Origin: 2-02-FULL-66-14 sp964651335
GTDB lineage: Bacteria > Pseudomonadota > Gammaproteobacteria > Burkholderiales > SG8-39
Reading direction: 5' to 3'
Length of the DNA: 64,000 nt
NCBI GenBank assembly: GCA_964651335.1
Contig: CAZYVT010000003.1
Span: forward strand, 1 to 64,000
This document shows, one piece after another, positions 47,505-55,965 of the stretch. The stretch's first letter is position 1. Every line of letters begins with the position of its first letter. The notes below the pieces were generated by a model that did not search any database, was not told the origin of the DNA, and worked only from the letters and a program-made list of their open reading frames with translations. The translations under genes and the position numbers were made by a program.

Positions 47505-48673
47505 GCGCCGTCGTCCGGATCGCCATGCCCGGCGAGGTTCGGTTCGAGCAGCTTCCGCCGCTTGCGCTTTACGTGCATCTGCCATGGTGCGCGAGGAAAT
47601 GCCCCTACTGCGACTTCAACTCGCACGAGCGGCGGGACGAGCTTCCCGAGCGCGAGTACGTCGATGCACTGCTCGCCGATCTGGAAAGTCTCCTGCCCTC
47701 GGTGTGGGGCAGGCGCATTCTCAGCATCTTCATCGGCGGCGGCACGCCGAGCCTGTTCGCGCCGCAGGCGATCGATTCGTTCCTGTCGGCTGTAAGAGCG
47801 CGATTGCCGATCGAGCCGGATGCGGAGATCACGCTGGAAGCGAATCCAGGGTCGGTCGAATCGGCGCGCTTCAAGGGCTATCGCGAGGCGGGCGTCAACC
47901 GGCTCTCGCTTGGCGTGCAAAGTTTCGACGATGCGATGCTCGCCGCGCTCGGGCGGATCCACAGCGCAGACGAGGCCCGCTGCGCGATCGATGCGGCGCT
48001 CGCCAATTTCGACAATGTCAACATCGATCTGATGTACGGCCTTCCGGGCCAGACTCTGGCCATCGCGCGCTCGGACATTGTCGAAGGCGTCCGGTGGCAG
48101 ACGACCCACCTCTCGGCCTATCAGCTCACGATCGAGCCCAACACCGTTTTCTTCCGCCACCCGCCGAAGCTGCCCGAGCATGACCTTTGCGCCGACATGC
48201 AGCTCGCGGTGGAAGAGACGCTCGCTGCGTCTGGCTTCGAGCACTATGAAACTTCGGCGTTCGCGCGCCCCGGCCGGCGCTGCCGCCATAACCTCAATTA
48301 CTGGGAATTCGGCGACTATCTCGGCATCGGTGCCGGCGCGCATGGCAAGGTGAGCTTTCGCGACCGCGTGACGCGGCATGAGCGGATCAAGCAACCTCGC
48401 GAATACATGGAAGCCGCGGGGAGAGCGGTAGAGCGGATCGTGCCGCCGAAGGAGCTGCCGTTCGAATTCATGCTGAACGCGCTGCGGCTGGTCGAAGGGT
48501 TTCGTGACCAGTTGTTCAGTGAGAGGACGGGGTTGGGGGCGGGGGCGATGGAGAAAGCGTTGAGGGCGGGGGAGACACGCGGACTCATCGAACGCGTCGG
48601 CGGGCGTGTGAGGCCGACGGACAGGGGAAGAGTGTTTTTGAACGACGCGCTGGAAGGGTTTCTGCCGTCTTGA
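47501..48673 (+). CDS. hemW: Radical SAM heme chaperone HemW (HemN-like)
   Basis: A 390-residue radical SAM protein. The cluster motif C-x3-C-x2-C is in CARKCPYCDFNSH (about residues 30-37). The rest includes ISIFIGGGTPSLF, ITLEANPGSVE and LSLGVQSFDDAMLAALGRIH, then a HemN C-terminal domain. HemW is thought to bind and deliver heme rather than oxidise coproporphyrinogen. It overlaps rdgB upstream. The C-terminal region reads through a G-rich run without a break. Confidence 0.92.
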   Translation: MSAVVRIAMPGEVRFEQLPPLALYVHLPWCARKCPYCDFNSHERRDELPEREYVDALLADLESLLPSVWGRRILSIFIGGGTPSLFAPQAIDSFLSAVRARLPIEPDAEITLEANPGSVESARFKGYREAGVNRLSLGVQSFDDAMLAALGRIHSADEARCAIDAALANFDNVNIDLMYGLPGQTLAIARSDIVEGVRWQTTHLSAYQLTIEPNTVFFRHPPKLPEHDLCADMQLAVEETLAASGFEHYETSAFARPGRRCRHNLNYWEFGDYLGIGAGAHGKVSFRDRVTRHERIKQPREYMEAAGRAVERIVPPKELPFEFMLNALRLVEGFRDQLFSERTGLGAGAMEKALRAGETRGLIERVGGRVRPTDRGRVFLNDALEGFLPS

Positions 48674-48703
48674 CGGAATCGATTCGAATGTACTTTATCG
48701 CAA

Positions 48704-49477
48704 CTACTGTCGCCTGAATCGGTTCTTGTAATGCCACGCCAGAAAGGCTGGATCTGGATGAAATCGTGTTGGGGGGCTGATCAACGTGCCGTCTAAGTCC
48801 TGAAGGGCAATGGCGATGAATCTGTTATTTCTCATTCTTGCAACGGATGGCGATACGAGAATCCGAAGTCCCGGAGTCACGGTGAGGAAGCCTTGGTCGA
48901 ACGCGCGATCATGAAGGGCTGACAAGCATAGGCCGTTTCGCGGATTGAGACGATTCGACTTATCGACGGACCACGGCGTGATGTGGCTGGCGATCAGGAG
49001 CCGTGGTTCGCTGATCCCGGTCATGCAACAAGTTGTTCCGTAGCTGCTGAGCACGGCGCGGCGAAAAAACTGTTGCTTGACCCGCTGACGGACGACCGCC
49101 TTCCGCGTTTCCCCGGTGTAGTCGGCCAAATCCTCCGCGAACTCATCATCGAGGCCCGGCTCGCGATTCTCATCGAGGCGTGCCCGTAGGCGATCAGATT
49201 CGACGGCCAGACGTTCCCAGTCGGCGTGAAACTCGTTCCAGACTTCGCGGTCAAGATCCGACGCATTGCTGAGACCGCGGCGACCGGTGCCGACGATCGC
49301 TGGGTCGAGGCTCGCGAAGTTCACGAGCTTCATAGCGACCGCGCCCGAGGAACGCTCGATGAGTCTTGCGAGTTCGACGATCTCGGGGTTTCGTTGGTGA
49401 AGCTGGCCGAACGGAAGTTGACAGTAAAGGTAGAAGGCGAGCTTGAGTTGATCCTTCCTCCAGCGGTTGGATTTCAT
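48704..49477 (-). CDS. HNH endonuclease-domain protein
   Basis: A 257-residue protein. The N-terminal half is helical (LKLAFYLYCQLPFGQLHQRNPEI, EVWNEFHADWERLA). The C-terminal domain is an HNH_2-type nuclease: TTCCMTGISEPRLLIASHITPW, NPRNGLCLSALHDRAFDQGFLTV. Such proteins are scattered in genomes as putative restriction or defence enzymes. GGGAGAG before the ATG supports the start. It is less GC-rich than hemW and trmB around it and converges with hemW, suggesting acquisition. Confidence 0.82.
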   Translation of the reverse strand: MKSNRWRKDQLKLAFYLYCQLPFGQLHQRNPEIVELARLIERSSGAVAMKLVNFASLDPAIVGTGRRGLSNASDLDREVWNEFHADWERLAVESDRLRARLDENREPGLDDEFAEDLADYTGETRKAVVRQRVKQQFFRRAVLSSYGTTCCMTGISEPRLLIASHITPWSVDKSNRLNPRNGLCLSALHDRAFDQGFLTVTPGLRILVSPSVARMRNNRFIAIALQDLDGTLISPPTRFHPDPAFLAWHYKNRFRRQ

Positions 49478-49890
49478 AGAGTCTCTCCCGGCTCGAGACC
49501 ACACAATCGGCTCGTGGCGTCTACCTCTACGAGAGCAGTGCGCCCATGGCACAATAGTTCCTCATCGGGAATTTTGGTCCAGTATGCGCACATAAACCGT
49601 TTTACGTCCTCTAAAACTAAGTCGAAGTTTCAAGGGCCGAATCGGCTCGATACCACATGTATGGAGTGTTGAGGTTTCGGGAGCGGCCGTTGCCGGATCG
49701 GCTCAAACTGGCATTTCATTGTCCCCCGGACGACTTGGGCGCCACGGTTTCGAGCACTGCCGTCAAGGGACGCGGTCGCTTTAGGCCGCCTTCAACACTA
49801 AGACCGGAGAGGTGCTGAGCAGGACGGCGCCGCGATACACTGGCACCGAGTTCGTCATCTTCCTGACCACCATCTGCACCCAGCAACCCG
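49478..49890. other. Intergenic stretch without a supported gene
   Basis: About 410 bases between the HNH gene and the 91-residue hypothetical. Short frames exist on both strands but none has a ribosome site or recognisable sequence. The stretch is compositionally mixed, compatible with decayed accessory DNA plus the HNH promoter. Confidence 0.5.
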
Positions 49891-50166
49891 CTAGTACCGA
49901 ACATCGTAGATTTTGGTCGGATCAAATTCCTTTCGGGTAACCAAGTAACCCATCAAGTTAACGAAGTGGAAGCCTTCGGATATCAGCCACACCGGCTTCC
50001 TTCCGTCATCGCACACGATAAACGACCAAACTCTGAGTTTCGGCTGGCGCCGCACATATTCAAGATCAGGTCCGTAAGGCAGGAAGACACAGCCATCGAT
50101 AGCCGTGACCGCCGATAAATGATTGGGTATTGGTTGGAACTCGCGTTTCCACTTTTCGTATCGCAT
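49891..50166 (-). CDS. Hypothetical 91-residue protein
   Basis: The frame encodes MRYEKWKREFQPIPNH, then AIDGCVFLPYGPDLEYV, VWSFIVCDDGRKPVWLISEG and YLVTRKEFDPTKIYDVRY. The mixed hydrophobic/aromatic strands look like a genuine small folded protein, not an antisense artefact. No family is recognised. A GTG five codons upstream is an alternative start. It sits in the accessory patch between hemW and trmB. Confidence 0.5.
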   Translation of the reverse strand: MRYEKWKREFQPIPNHLSAVTAIDGCVFLPYGPDLEYVRRQPKLRVWSFIVCDDGRKPVWLISEGFHFVNLMGYLVTRKEFDPTKIYDVRY

Positions 50167-50435
50167 GGTGCGCTCGCACAAGTTACTCTACTGTTGCAGT
50201 TGCGAAGACTACGCGTTTTTGATCGTGATACGAGACACTATCCAACTTTCTTCCAATATTGTCACTGCGATACAACGCAAACGCCTCGCCGCGCGGTGCG
50301 CGAAGAAGCGGAGTGCGCGGCAACTTACAATGGTTCCGGATCGGGAACCTTTCTTGCTGAAAATCGGCGCTCTCCCCGCCTTTGAAGTCTCGGTGATTCC
50401 TTTGCGGCGCGGCGGCCCCAACGTAATGAGCGAGA

Positions 50436-51089
50436 TCAAACGCGCCGATACCTCAGGTCCCTCACCGGATGACCTAAACGTACCCCGCGGCGCTCAAACT
50501 TGGTGTGCGGACGGTTACCACGGTCGGGCGGCAGCGGTTCCAGTAGTGGTTCCGCCGCAAATACAGCCTGCATGTGCTCCGCGTAATCCGGCCAGTCAGT
50601 CGCGGCGTGCAGATAGGCGCCGCGCGCGAGCTTGCGCGCCGCGAGTGCGGCAAATACCGGCTGCCCCAGCCGCCGCTTGTGATGGCGTTTTTTCGGCCAA
50701 GGATCGGGAAAGAAAAGATGGATGCCGGCAAGCGAGCCGTCCGGGATCATGCGCTCCAGCACCTCCACCGCGTCGTGACGGATCACGCGGAGGTTGGTGA
50801 GCTTCGCTGCCTCGATCCTGTTGAGCAGGCTTCCGACGCCGGGCGCGTGCACTTCGATCGCGATGAAGTCGGTCCCGGGGTGGGCCGCCGCGATCTCGGC
50901 GGTGGTTTCGCCCATGCCCGAGCCGATTTCGAGGACCAGCGGCGCGACCCTGCCGAACACCTCCGTCGCATCGATCGGGTTCGATGAGAAAGGCAATCCG
51001 TACTTCGGTAAAGCGTCCACGAGCGCGCGCTGCTGCGCCGGCGTCACGCGCCCCTGGCGGAGCACGTAGCTGCGAATCGGCCTGATCAA
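50436..51089 (-). CDS. trmB: tRNA (guanine-N7)-methyltransferase TrmB
   Basis: A 217-residue enzyme making m7G46 in tRNA. The SAM-binding LVLEIGSGMGETTAEIAAAHP, IAIEVHAPGVGSLL and the catalytic HLFFPDPWPKKRHHKRRL loop are intact, ending in TKFERRGVRLGHPVRDLRYRR. It starts four bases before the thiG stop, forming thiS-thiG-trmB. Confidence 0.95.
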   Translation of the reverse strand: MIRPIRSYVLRQGRVTPAQQRALVDALPKYGLPFSSNPIDATEVFGRVAPLVLEIGSGMGETTAEIAAAHPGTDFIAIEVHAPGVGSLLNRIEAAKLTNLRVIRHDAVEVLERMIPDGSLAGIHLFFPDPWPKKRHHKRRLGQPVFAALAARKLARGAYLHAATDWPDYAEHMQAVFAAEPLLEPLPPDRGNRPHTKFERRGVRLGHPVRDLRYRRV

Positions 51090-51898
51090 GCAGCCTTTGG
51101 CTGCGAAGGCGTGATCGTGCCCCCGGTCGGCGACGAGGGTGATGCAGCGTAGAGCTTTTTCGGCATGCGGCCGGCGAGATACGCCTCGCGCCCGGCTTCG
51201 ACCGCCTTTTTCATCGCCTTTGCCATCAGCACCGGATCCTTGGCCGCAGCGATCGCGGTATTCATCAGCACGCCGTCGCAGCCCAGTTCCATCGCGATCG
51301 CGGCATCCGACGCGGTGCCCACACCAGCGTCCACCAGGACCGGCACCTTGATGCGGTCGATGACGAGCTGCAGGTTCCAGGGATTGAGAATGCCCATGCC
51401 GGATCCGATCAGCGAGGCGAGCGGCATCACCGCGACGCAGCCCAGATCCTCCAGCATCTTCGCCTGGATCGGATCGTCGGAGCAGTACACCATCACCTTG
51501 AAGCTTTCCTTGACGAGCTGCTTCGCCGCCTCCAGCGTCTCGGGCATGTTGGGGTACAGCGTGTGCGGATCGCCCAGCACTTCAAGCTTTACGAGGTCGC
51601 GGCCATCGAGCAGCTCGCGCGCAAGACGCAGCGTCCGCACCGCATCCTGTGCGCTGTAGCAGCCGGCAGTGTTCGGCAGCAGGGTGTATTTCGAAGGCGA
51701 AATGAATTCGAGCAGGCTCGGCTCGTTCGGGTTCTGGCCGATGTTGGTGCGGCGGATCGCGACCGTGACGATCTCCGCGCCCGAGGCTTCGATCGCGGCG
51801 CGGGTCTCGGCGAAGTCCCTGTACTTGCCGGTACCGACCAGGAGGCGCGACGCGTAGCTCTTGCCTGCGACGAGAAGGAGATCGGTATTCAACTTCAA
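51086..51898 (-). CDS. thiG: Thiazole synthase ThiG
   Basis: A 270-residue enzyme forming the thiazole ring of thiamine from deoxyxylulose phosphate, dehydroglycine and ThiS-thiocarboxylate. Conserved segments are SRLLVGTGKYRDF, VAIRRTNIGQNP with LLPNTAGCYSAQDAVRTLRLARE, and PVLVDAGVGTASDAAIAMELGCDGVLMNTAIA. The TTG start lies in the thiS stop (TTGA). The C-terminal tail after LAGRMPKK is extended by roughly 20 residues. Confidence 0.95.
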   Translation of the reverse strand: MKLNTDLLLVAGKSYASRLLVGTGKYRDFAETRAAIEASGAEIVTVAIRRTNIGQNPNEPSLLEFISPSKYTLLPNTAGCYSAQDAVRTLRLARELLDGRDLVKLEVLGDPHTLYPNMPETLEAAKQLVKESFKVMVYCSDDPIQAKMLEDLGCVAVMPLASLIGSGMGILNPWNLQLVIDRIKVPVLVDAGVGTASDAAIAMELGCDGVLMNTAIAAAKDPVLMAKAMKKAVEAGREAYLAGRMPKKLYAASPSSPTGGTITPSQPKAA

Positions 51899-52110
51899 CC
51901 CCCGCCCACCGCGGCCACGATCTCCAGACGGTCGCCGTCGAGCACCAGCGTCGAGCCGTGCGCGCTTTTCGGCACGATCTCGCCATTCCGCTCTACCGCG
52001 ATCTTTTTGCCCGCCAGCTCGAGCTTTGCAAGCAACGCGGTCACCTCGAGCGGCTGCTCGAACCGATGCGCATTGCCGTTCACGATCACCTGGATCACGG
52101 AGACAATCAT
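51895..52110 (-). CDS. thiS: Sulfur carrier protein ThiS
   Basis: A 71-residue ubiquitin-like carrier ending in the obligatory Gly-Gly (AAVGGG) that receives sulfur for thiazole synthesis. VIVNGNAHRFEQPLEVTALL is the family opening. ATG 52110 is taken; GTG 52098 would match the usual family length more exactly. No thiamine riboswitch is recognisable upstream. Confidence 0.9.
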   Translation of the reverse strand: MIVSVIQVIVNGNAHRFEQPLEVTALLAKLELAGKKIAVERNGEIVPKSAHGSTLVLDGDRLEIVAAVGGG

Positions 52111-52187
52111 ACAACGGCTACGGGGCGCGAGAGTTGCTACACTGATCGCCATCAACGCTGGTATCCGCGAGACACGAGCAACCGCAT

Positions 52188-52556
52188 ATGGGCCATCAGT
52201 TCATCTGCACGGCATTGCCGGGGCTCGCCAGCCTGTCCCTGCTGTTGACCGGTTGCGGGAGCATCGACCTGTGGCCGTTTGGCGGCGGGAAGGAACAGCA
52301 ACGGTCTCGCACCCCGGCCCATGCGACCGAATACCAGTGTAACGGCGGCAAGCGCCTGTACGTGCGCTATCTGGACAACGGCGGCGCAGCCTGGGTGATC
52401 TTTCCCGAGCGGGAATTTCGCCTCGACAAGGTTGCCTCCGCCTCCGGCACGCGCTACAGCAACGGCATCGCCATGCTCGAGACGAATGGCAACGAGGCCA
52501 CGCTTCGCGACGGTCCGACGATCGCCTTCACCGGCTGCAAGACCGGAGGGAGCTGA
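52188..52556 (+). CDS. MliC-type C-type lysozyme inhibitor lipoprotein
   Basis: A 122-residue putative lipoprotein. The signal peptide ends in a LLTGC lipobox (Cys near residue 23). The mature domain YQCNGGKRLYVRYLDNGGAAWVIFPEREFRLDKVASASGTRYSNG and the closing disulphide Cys in FTGCK match the MliC/PliC fold, which blocks lysozyme in the envelope. It is divergent from thiS with about 77 bp between; TACACT at 52138 is a weak -10 candidate. Confidence 0.82.
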   Translation: MGHQFICTALPGLASLSLLLTGCGSIDLWPFGGGKEQQRSRTPAHATEYQCNGGKRLYVRYLDNGGAAWVIFPEREFRLDKVASASGTRYSNGIAMLETNGNEATLRDGPTIAFTGCKTGGS

Positions 52557-52649
52557 GTTCCCCCGGCTCTGGTGTCACGAGAAGGGGAGGGCTACCATGT
52601 CGCGCCAGCGATCCGCGCGCACGTTCACACACCGGAGAGGAGGAACACC

Positions 52650-53819
52650 ATGTCCAGTCTGAAGAAGATCGATCAGGTTCTGAGCCAGTCCGTTCAAGCC
52701 GGCGACGTTCCGGGAGTCGTCGCGATGGCTGCGACGGACAAGGGCGTCGTCTACGAAGGGGCCTACGGCAAACGCGAGCTCGGCAAGGATGCGCCGATGA
52801 CGCTGGATACCGTGGTTTGGATCGCGTCCATGACCAAGGCCATCACGTGCACCGCCGCGATGCAGCTCGTCGAGCGCGGCAAGATCAAGCTGGAGCAGCC
52901 GGCAAGCGAGATCGTGCCGCAGCTCTCATCGAAACAGGTGCTGGAAGGCTTCGATGCCGCCGGCAAGCCGCAGTTGCGGCCTGCCAAGCGGCCGATCACC
53001 GTTCGCCATCTGCTGACGCACACGGCGGGGTTCACATACGACATCTGGAGTTCGTCGATGGCGAAATACCAGGAAGTGACGGGAACGCCGGGAATCATCT
53101 CGTGCCAGAATGCGGCGCTCACCACGCCGCTGCTGTTCGATCCGGGCGAGCGCTGGGAGTACGGCATCAATGTCGATTGGGTCGGAAAGATGGTCGAGGC
53201 GGTCGGCGGCCAGAAGCTGGGGCGCTACCTGGAACAGAACGTCTTCTCGCCGCTGGGCATGAAGGACACGTCGTTCCAGATCACGCCGTCCAAACGCGCT
53301 CGTTTCGCGCCGATCCATCAGCGCGGTGAAGACGGCAAGCTTCAGGCCACGCCGATCGAGCTGCCGCCGGAGCCCGAATTCGAGATGGGCGGCGGGGGAC
53401 TCTACGGCACCGCGAAGGACTACCTCGCCTTCACGCAGATGATCCTTCACCGCGGCACTTTCAACGGTGCTCAGGTGCTTCGCCCGGAGACCGTAGCGCT
53501 CATGTCGCAGAACCATATCGGCGACATCAACGTCGGCGAGATGAAGACAGCGGCCCCGCCGTTGTCGAACGACGTCAAACTCTATCCGGGCATGCCGCTG
53601 AAATGGGGGCTGAGCTTTCTGATCAATACCGCGCGGACCCCGGAGGGGCGCTCCGCGGGCAGCCTGGCGTGGGCGGGGCTCGCCAACACGTTCTTCTGGA
53701 TCGATCCGGCCCGGAAAGTAACCGGCGTGTTTCTCACCCAGGTCCTGCCGTTCTTCGATCACAAGACGATCAAGCTCTTGCAGGACTACGAAACGGCCGT
53801 ATATCAGTCGCTTGCGTAA
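52650..53819 (+). CDS. Serine hydrolase (class C beta-lactamase / esterase family)
   Basis: A 389-residue beta-lactamase-fold hydrolase. The nucleophile motif SMTK lies at about residues 58-61 (VWIASMTKAITC) and the YxN element as YGIN near residue 171. No signal peptide is visible, so it is probably cytoplasmic and an esterase or peptidase rather than an antibiotic-resistance enzyme. A strong GGAGAGGAGG site fixes the ATG at 52650, ruling out a longer in-frame extension. Confidence 0.85.
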   Translation: MSSLKKIDQVLSQSVQAGDVPGVVAMAATDKGVVYEGAYGKRELGKDAPMTLDTVVWIASMTKAITCTAAMQLVERGKIKLEQPASEIVPQLSSKQVLEGFDAAGKPQLRPAKRPITVRHLLTHTAGFTYDIWSSSMAKYQEVTGTPGIISCQNAALTTPLLFDPGERWEYGINVDWVGKMVEAVGGQKLGRYLEQNVFSPLGMKDTSFQITPSKRARFAPIHQRGEDGKLQATPIELPPEPEFEMGGGGLYGTAKDYLAFTQMILHRGTFNGAQVLRPETVALMSQNHIGDINVGEMKTAAPPLSNDVKLYPGMPLKWGLSFLINTARTPEGRSAGSLAWAGLANTFFWIDPARKVTGVFLTQVLPFFDHKTIKLLQDYETAVYQSLA

Positions 53820-53890
53820 GAAAGACGGCGCTATTCGAACCCGCTGACGCCATTCGCCGATCGGAAACCGCCGTAAAATCCGCGCATCTC

Positions 53891-53961
53891 GCGGGTGTAG
53901 TTCAATGGCAGAACATCAGCTTCCCAAGCTGAATACGTGGGTTCGATTCCCATCACCCGCT
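53891..53961 (+). tRNA. tRNA-Gly (anticodon CCC)
   Basis: Acceptor stem GCGGGTG / CACCCGC, D-arm TAGTTCAATGGCAGAAC, anticodon loop TTCCCAA reading CCC, T-loop GGTTCGATTCC. The discriminator is T and the next bases are CCG, so CCA is not fully encoded and must be added enzymatically. TAAAAT at 53874 may be its -10. Confidence 0.93.
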
Positions 53962-53995
53962 CCGGAGCGGCGAGATCGGGCGCCGCGCCTCCGCG

Positions 53996-54985
53996 CTAAT
54001 CGCCGCTCGCAAGCCGTTCGCGGCCGTGCGGCCCGTCAAAGTCGATGGTGGGCCCCACCGGCACGATGCCCGTGGGATTCAGCGCGCGGTGGCTCTCGTA
54101 GTAGTGCCGCTTGGCGTGCGTAACGTTGAAGGTAGCGGCCACGCCGGGCGTTTGATAGAGGTCTCGCAGATAGGCCGATAGATTTGGGTAGTCGGCGAGC
54201 CGGCGCAGGTTGCATTTGAAATGCGAGTAGTAGACGAGGTCGAAACGAAACAGCGTCGGCAGGAGCCGGATGTCGGCTTCGGTGAGGCGATCGCCGCAGA
54301 GGTAGCGCCGCCGGGCCAGTCGCGATTCGAGCCAATCGAGCGTTTCGAAGAGGGGCCCGAGCGCCTCTTCGTACGCCTGCTGCGTGGTGGCGAACCCGGC
54401 CCTGTATACGCCGTTGTTGACCGTTTCGTAGATGCGGGCGTTCAGGGCGTCGATCTCTTCGCGCAGCGAAACCGGGTAAAAGTCCCCGTCACGTGCTCCG
54501 ACCGCGTCGAATGCCGCATTGAACATGCGGATGATCTCCGACGATTCGTTGTTCACGATCGTGCCGGTTACCCGGTCCCACAATACCGGAGTCGTAACGC
54601 GCCCGGTGTAGGTCGGCCTGGCCGTGCGATAGACTTCGTAGAGGTACCTGGCACGTTGAATCGGGTCGGGAACGACGCCTTCGCCATCCTCGAACGTCCA
54701 CCCCTGCTCGAGCATGCGCCAGTGGACCACGGAGAGCGAAACCAGGTTCTGAAGGCCCTTCAACGCCCGCAGGATGAGCGTGCGGTGCGCCCAGGGACAC
54801 GCCAGGCTCACGTAGAGGTGATAGCGCCCGGGTGCGGCGGCGAAGCCGGCCGCTCCGGACGGGCCCGCCGACCCGTCACTCGTCACCCAATTGCGGAAGG
54901 CGCTTTGCTGCCGCACGTAGCGCCCGCCGGTGCTCCTGGTGTCATACCATTCGTTTCGCCAGATGCCGTCGATCAGCAGTCCCAT
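53996..54985 (-). CDS. Glutathionyl-hydroquinone reductase-like glutathione transferase
   Basis: A 329-residue Xi-class glutathione transferase. The catalytic Cys is in the SLACPWAHRTLILRALKGL motif, and VPVLWD-like strand TTPVLWDRVTGTIVNNESSEIIRMFN and C-terminal SAYLRDLYQTPGVAATFNVTHAKRHYYESH with NPTGIVPVGP are typical of YqjG/EcM4 proteins that reduce glutathionyl-hydroquinones. AAGG precedes the ATG by six bases. It is divergent from the 5'-nucleotidase gene. Confidence 0.92.
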   Translation of the reverse strand: MGLLIDGIWRNEWYDTRSTGGRYVRQQSAFRNWVTSDGSAGPSGAAGFAAAPGRYHLYVSLACPWAHRTLILRALKGLQNLVSLSVVHWRMLEQGWTFEDGEGVVPDPIQRARYLYEVYRTARPTYTGRVTTPVLWDRVTGTIVNNESSEIIRMFNAAFDAVGARDGDFYPVSLREEIDALNARIYETVNNGVYRAGFATTQQAYEEALGPLFETLDWLESRLARRRYLCGDRLTEADIRLLPTLFRFDLVYYSHFKCNLRRLADYPNLSAYLRDLYQTPGVAATFNVTHAKRHYYESHRALNPTGIVPVGPTIDFDGPHGRERLASGD

Positions 54986-55053
54986 GTCGCACCTTTTCCT
55001 TGACCGCGTTCCTCCCAAGCTACGATGATCCTGGTTTCCGATCAAGGCGCGCA

Positions 55054-55965
55054 ATGACATATTCGGTCGAAGGCAAGCTGGTCGTAGCGATTTCCTCGCG
55101 GGCGCTGTTCGACTTCGAAGAGGAAAATCGGGTCTTCGAAAGTGCCGGCGAAACCGCCTACATCGAGCTGCAGTTCTCGCGCATGGACGTTCCCGCAAAG
55201 CAGGGCGTCGCCTTTCCGCTGGTCCAAAAGCTCCTTGCCTTCAACGCCCCTGAGGCGCAGCGCGTCGAAGTGGTGATCCTGTCGAAAAACGACCCGGTAT
55301 CGGGGTTGCGGGTATTCCGCTCGGCGGAGCGCGCGGGACTCAAGCTCGAACGGGGCGTGTTCACGCGCGGCCGCAACCCGTACCGTTACCTGGATGCGCT
55401 CAAGGCGAACCTCTTTCTTTCGGCAAACGAGAACGACGTCATGAGCGCGCTGGAGGCGAGGTTCCCGGCCGCGCGGGTGGTGCCCGAATCGGCGCAGGCC
55501 GCGGGCCGGCATGCGGACGAGGTGCGCATCGCCTTCGACGGCGACGCGGTGCTGTTCTCGGACGAGGCCGAGCGCGTGTACCAGCGCGATGGTCTGGACG
55601 CATTCACCCGCCACGAGACGGTGCACGCGTTGAAGCCCCTGCCGCCGGGGCCGTTCAAGCCGCTGCTCGAAGCGCTGCACCGCCTTCAGGCCGCGGCCGG
55701 TACGGCGGTTCCGGTACGGATCCGCACCGCCCTGGTCACCGCAAGGAGCGCGCCCGCACACGAGCGTGCAGTGCGCACGCTCATGGACTGGAATATCGCG
55801 GTCGACGAGGCGATGTTCCTCGGGGGATTGGACAAGGGGTCGTTCCTCAAGGCATTCGAGCCCGACTTCTATTTCGACGACCAGCGTGGGCATGTCGAAT
55901 CGGCGCAGAAGCATGTCGCAACCGGACACGTGCCGTTCGGCGTCGCGAATGTAAGGCGGCCATGA
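55054..55965 (+). CDS. 5'-nucleotidase (cytosolic 5'-nucleotidase 1-like)
   Basis: A 303-residue member of the 5'-nucleotidase family that dephosphorylates nucleoside monophosphates. Family segments include VVAISSRALFDFEEENRVFE, VVILSKNDPVSGLRVFRSAE, DALKANLFLSANENDV, RIAFDGDAVLFSDEAERVY (HAD-type Asp motif) and MFLGGLDKGSFLKAFEPDFYFDDQ. The last four bases overlap the AsmA-family gene (ATGA). Confidence 0.88.
   Translation: MTYSVEGKLVVAISSRALFDFEEENRVFESAGETAYIELQFSRMDVPAKQGVAFPLVQKLLAFNAPEAQRVEVVILSKNDPVSGLRVFRSAERAGLKLERGVFTRGRNPYRYLDALKANLFLSANENDVMSALEARFPAARVVPESAQAAGRHADEVRIAFDGDAVLFSDEAERVYQRDGLDAFTRHETVHALKPLPPGPFKPLLEALHRLQAAAGTAVPVRIRTALVTARSAPAHERAVRTLMDWNIAVDEAMFLGGLDKGSFLKAFEPDFYFDDQRGHVESAQKHVATGHVPFGVANVRRP

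Noticed and set aside
49716..49925. 69-codon minus-strand frame in the accessory patch
   Set aside because: Overlaps the end of the better supported 91-residue gene, has no ribosome site and a low-complexity Arg/Pro/Gly composition.
52111..52187. Thiamine pyrophosphate riboswitch before thiS
   Set aside because: The CUGAGA and other conserved TPP-aptamer blocks are absent and the region is only 77 bases, shared with a divergent gene.
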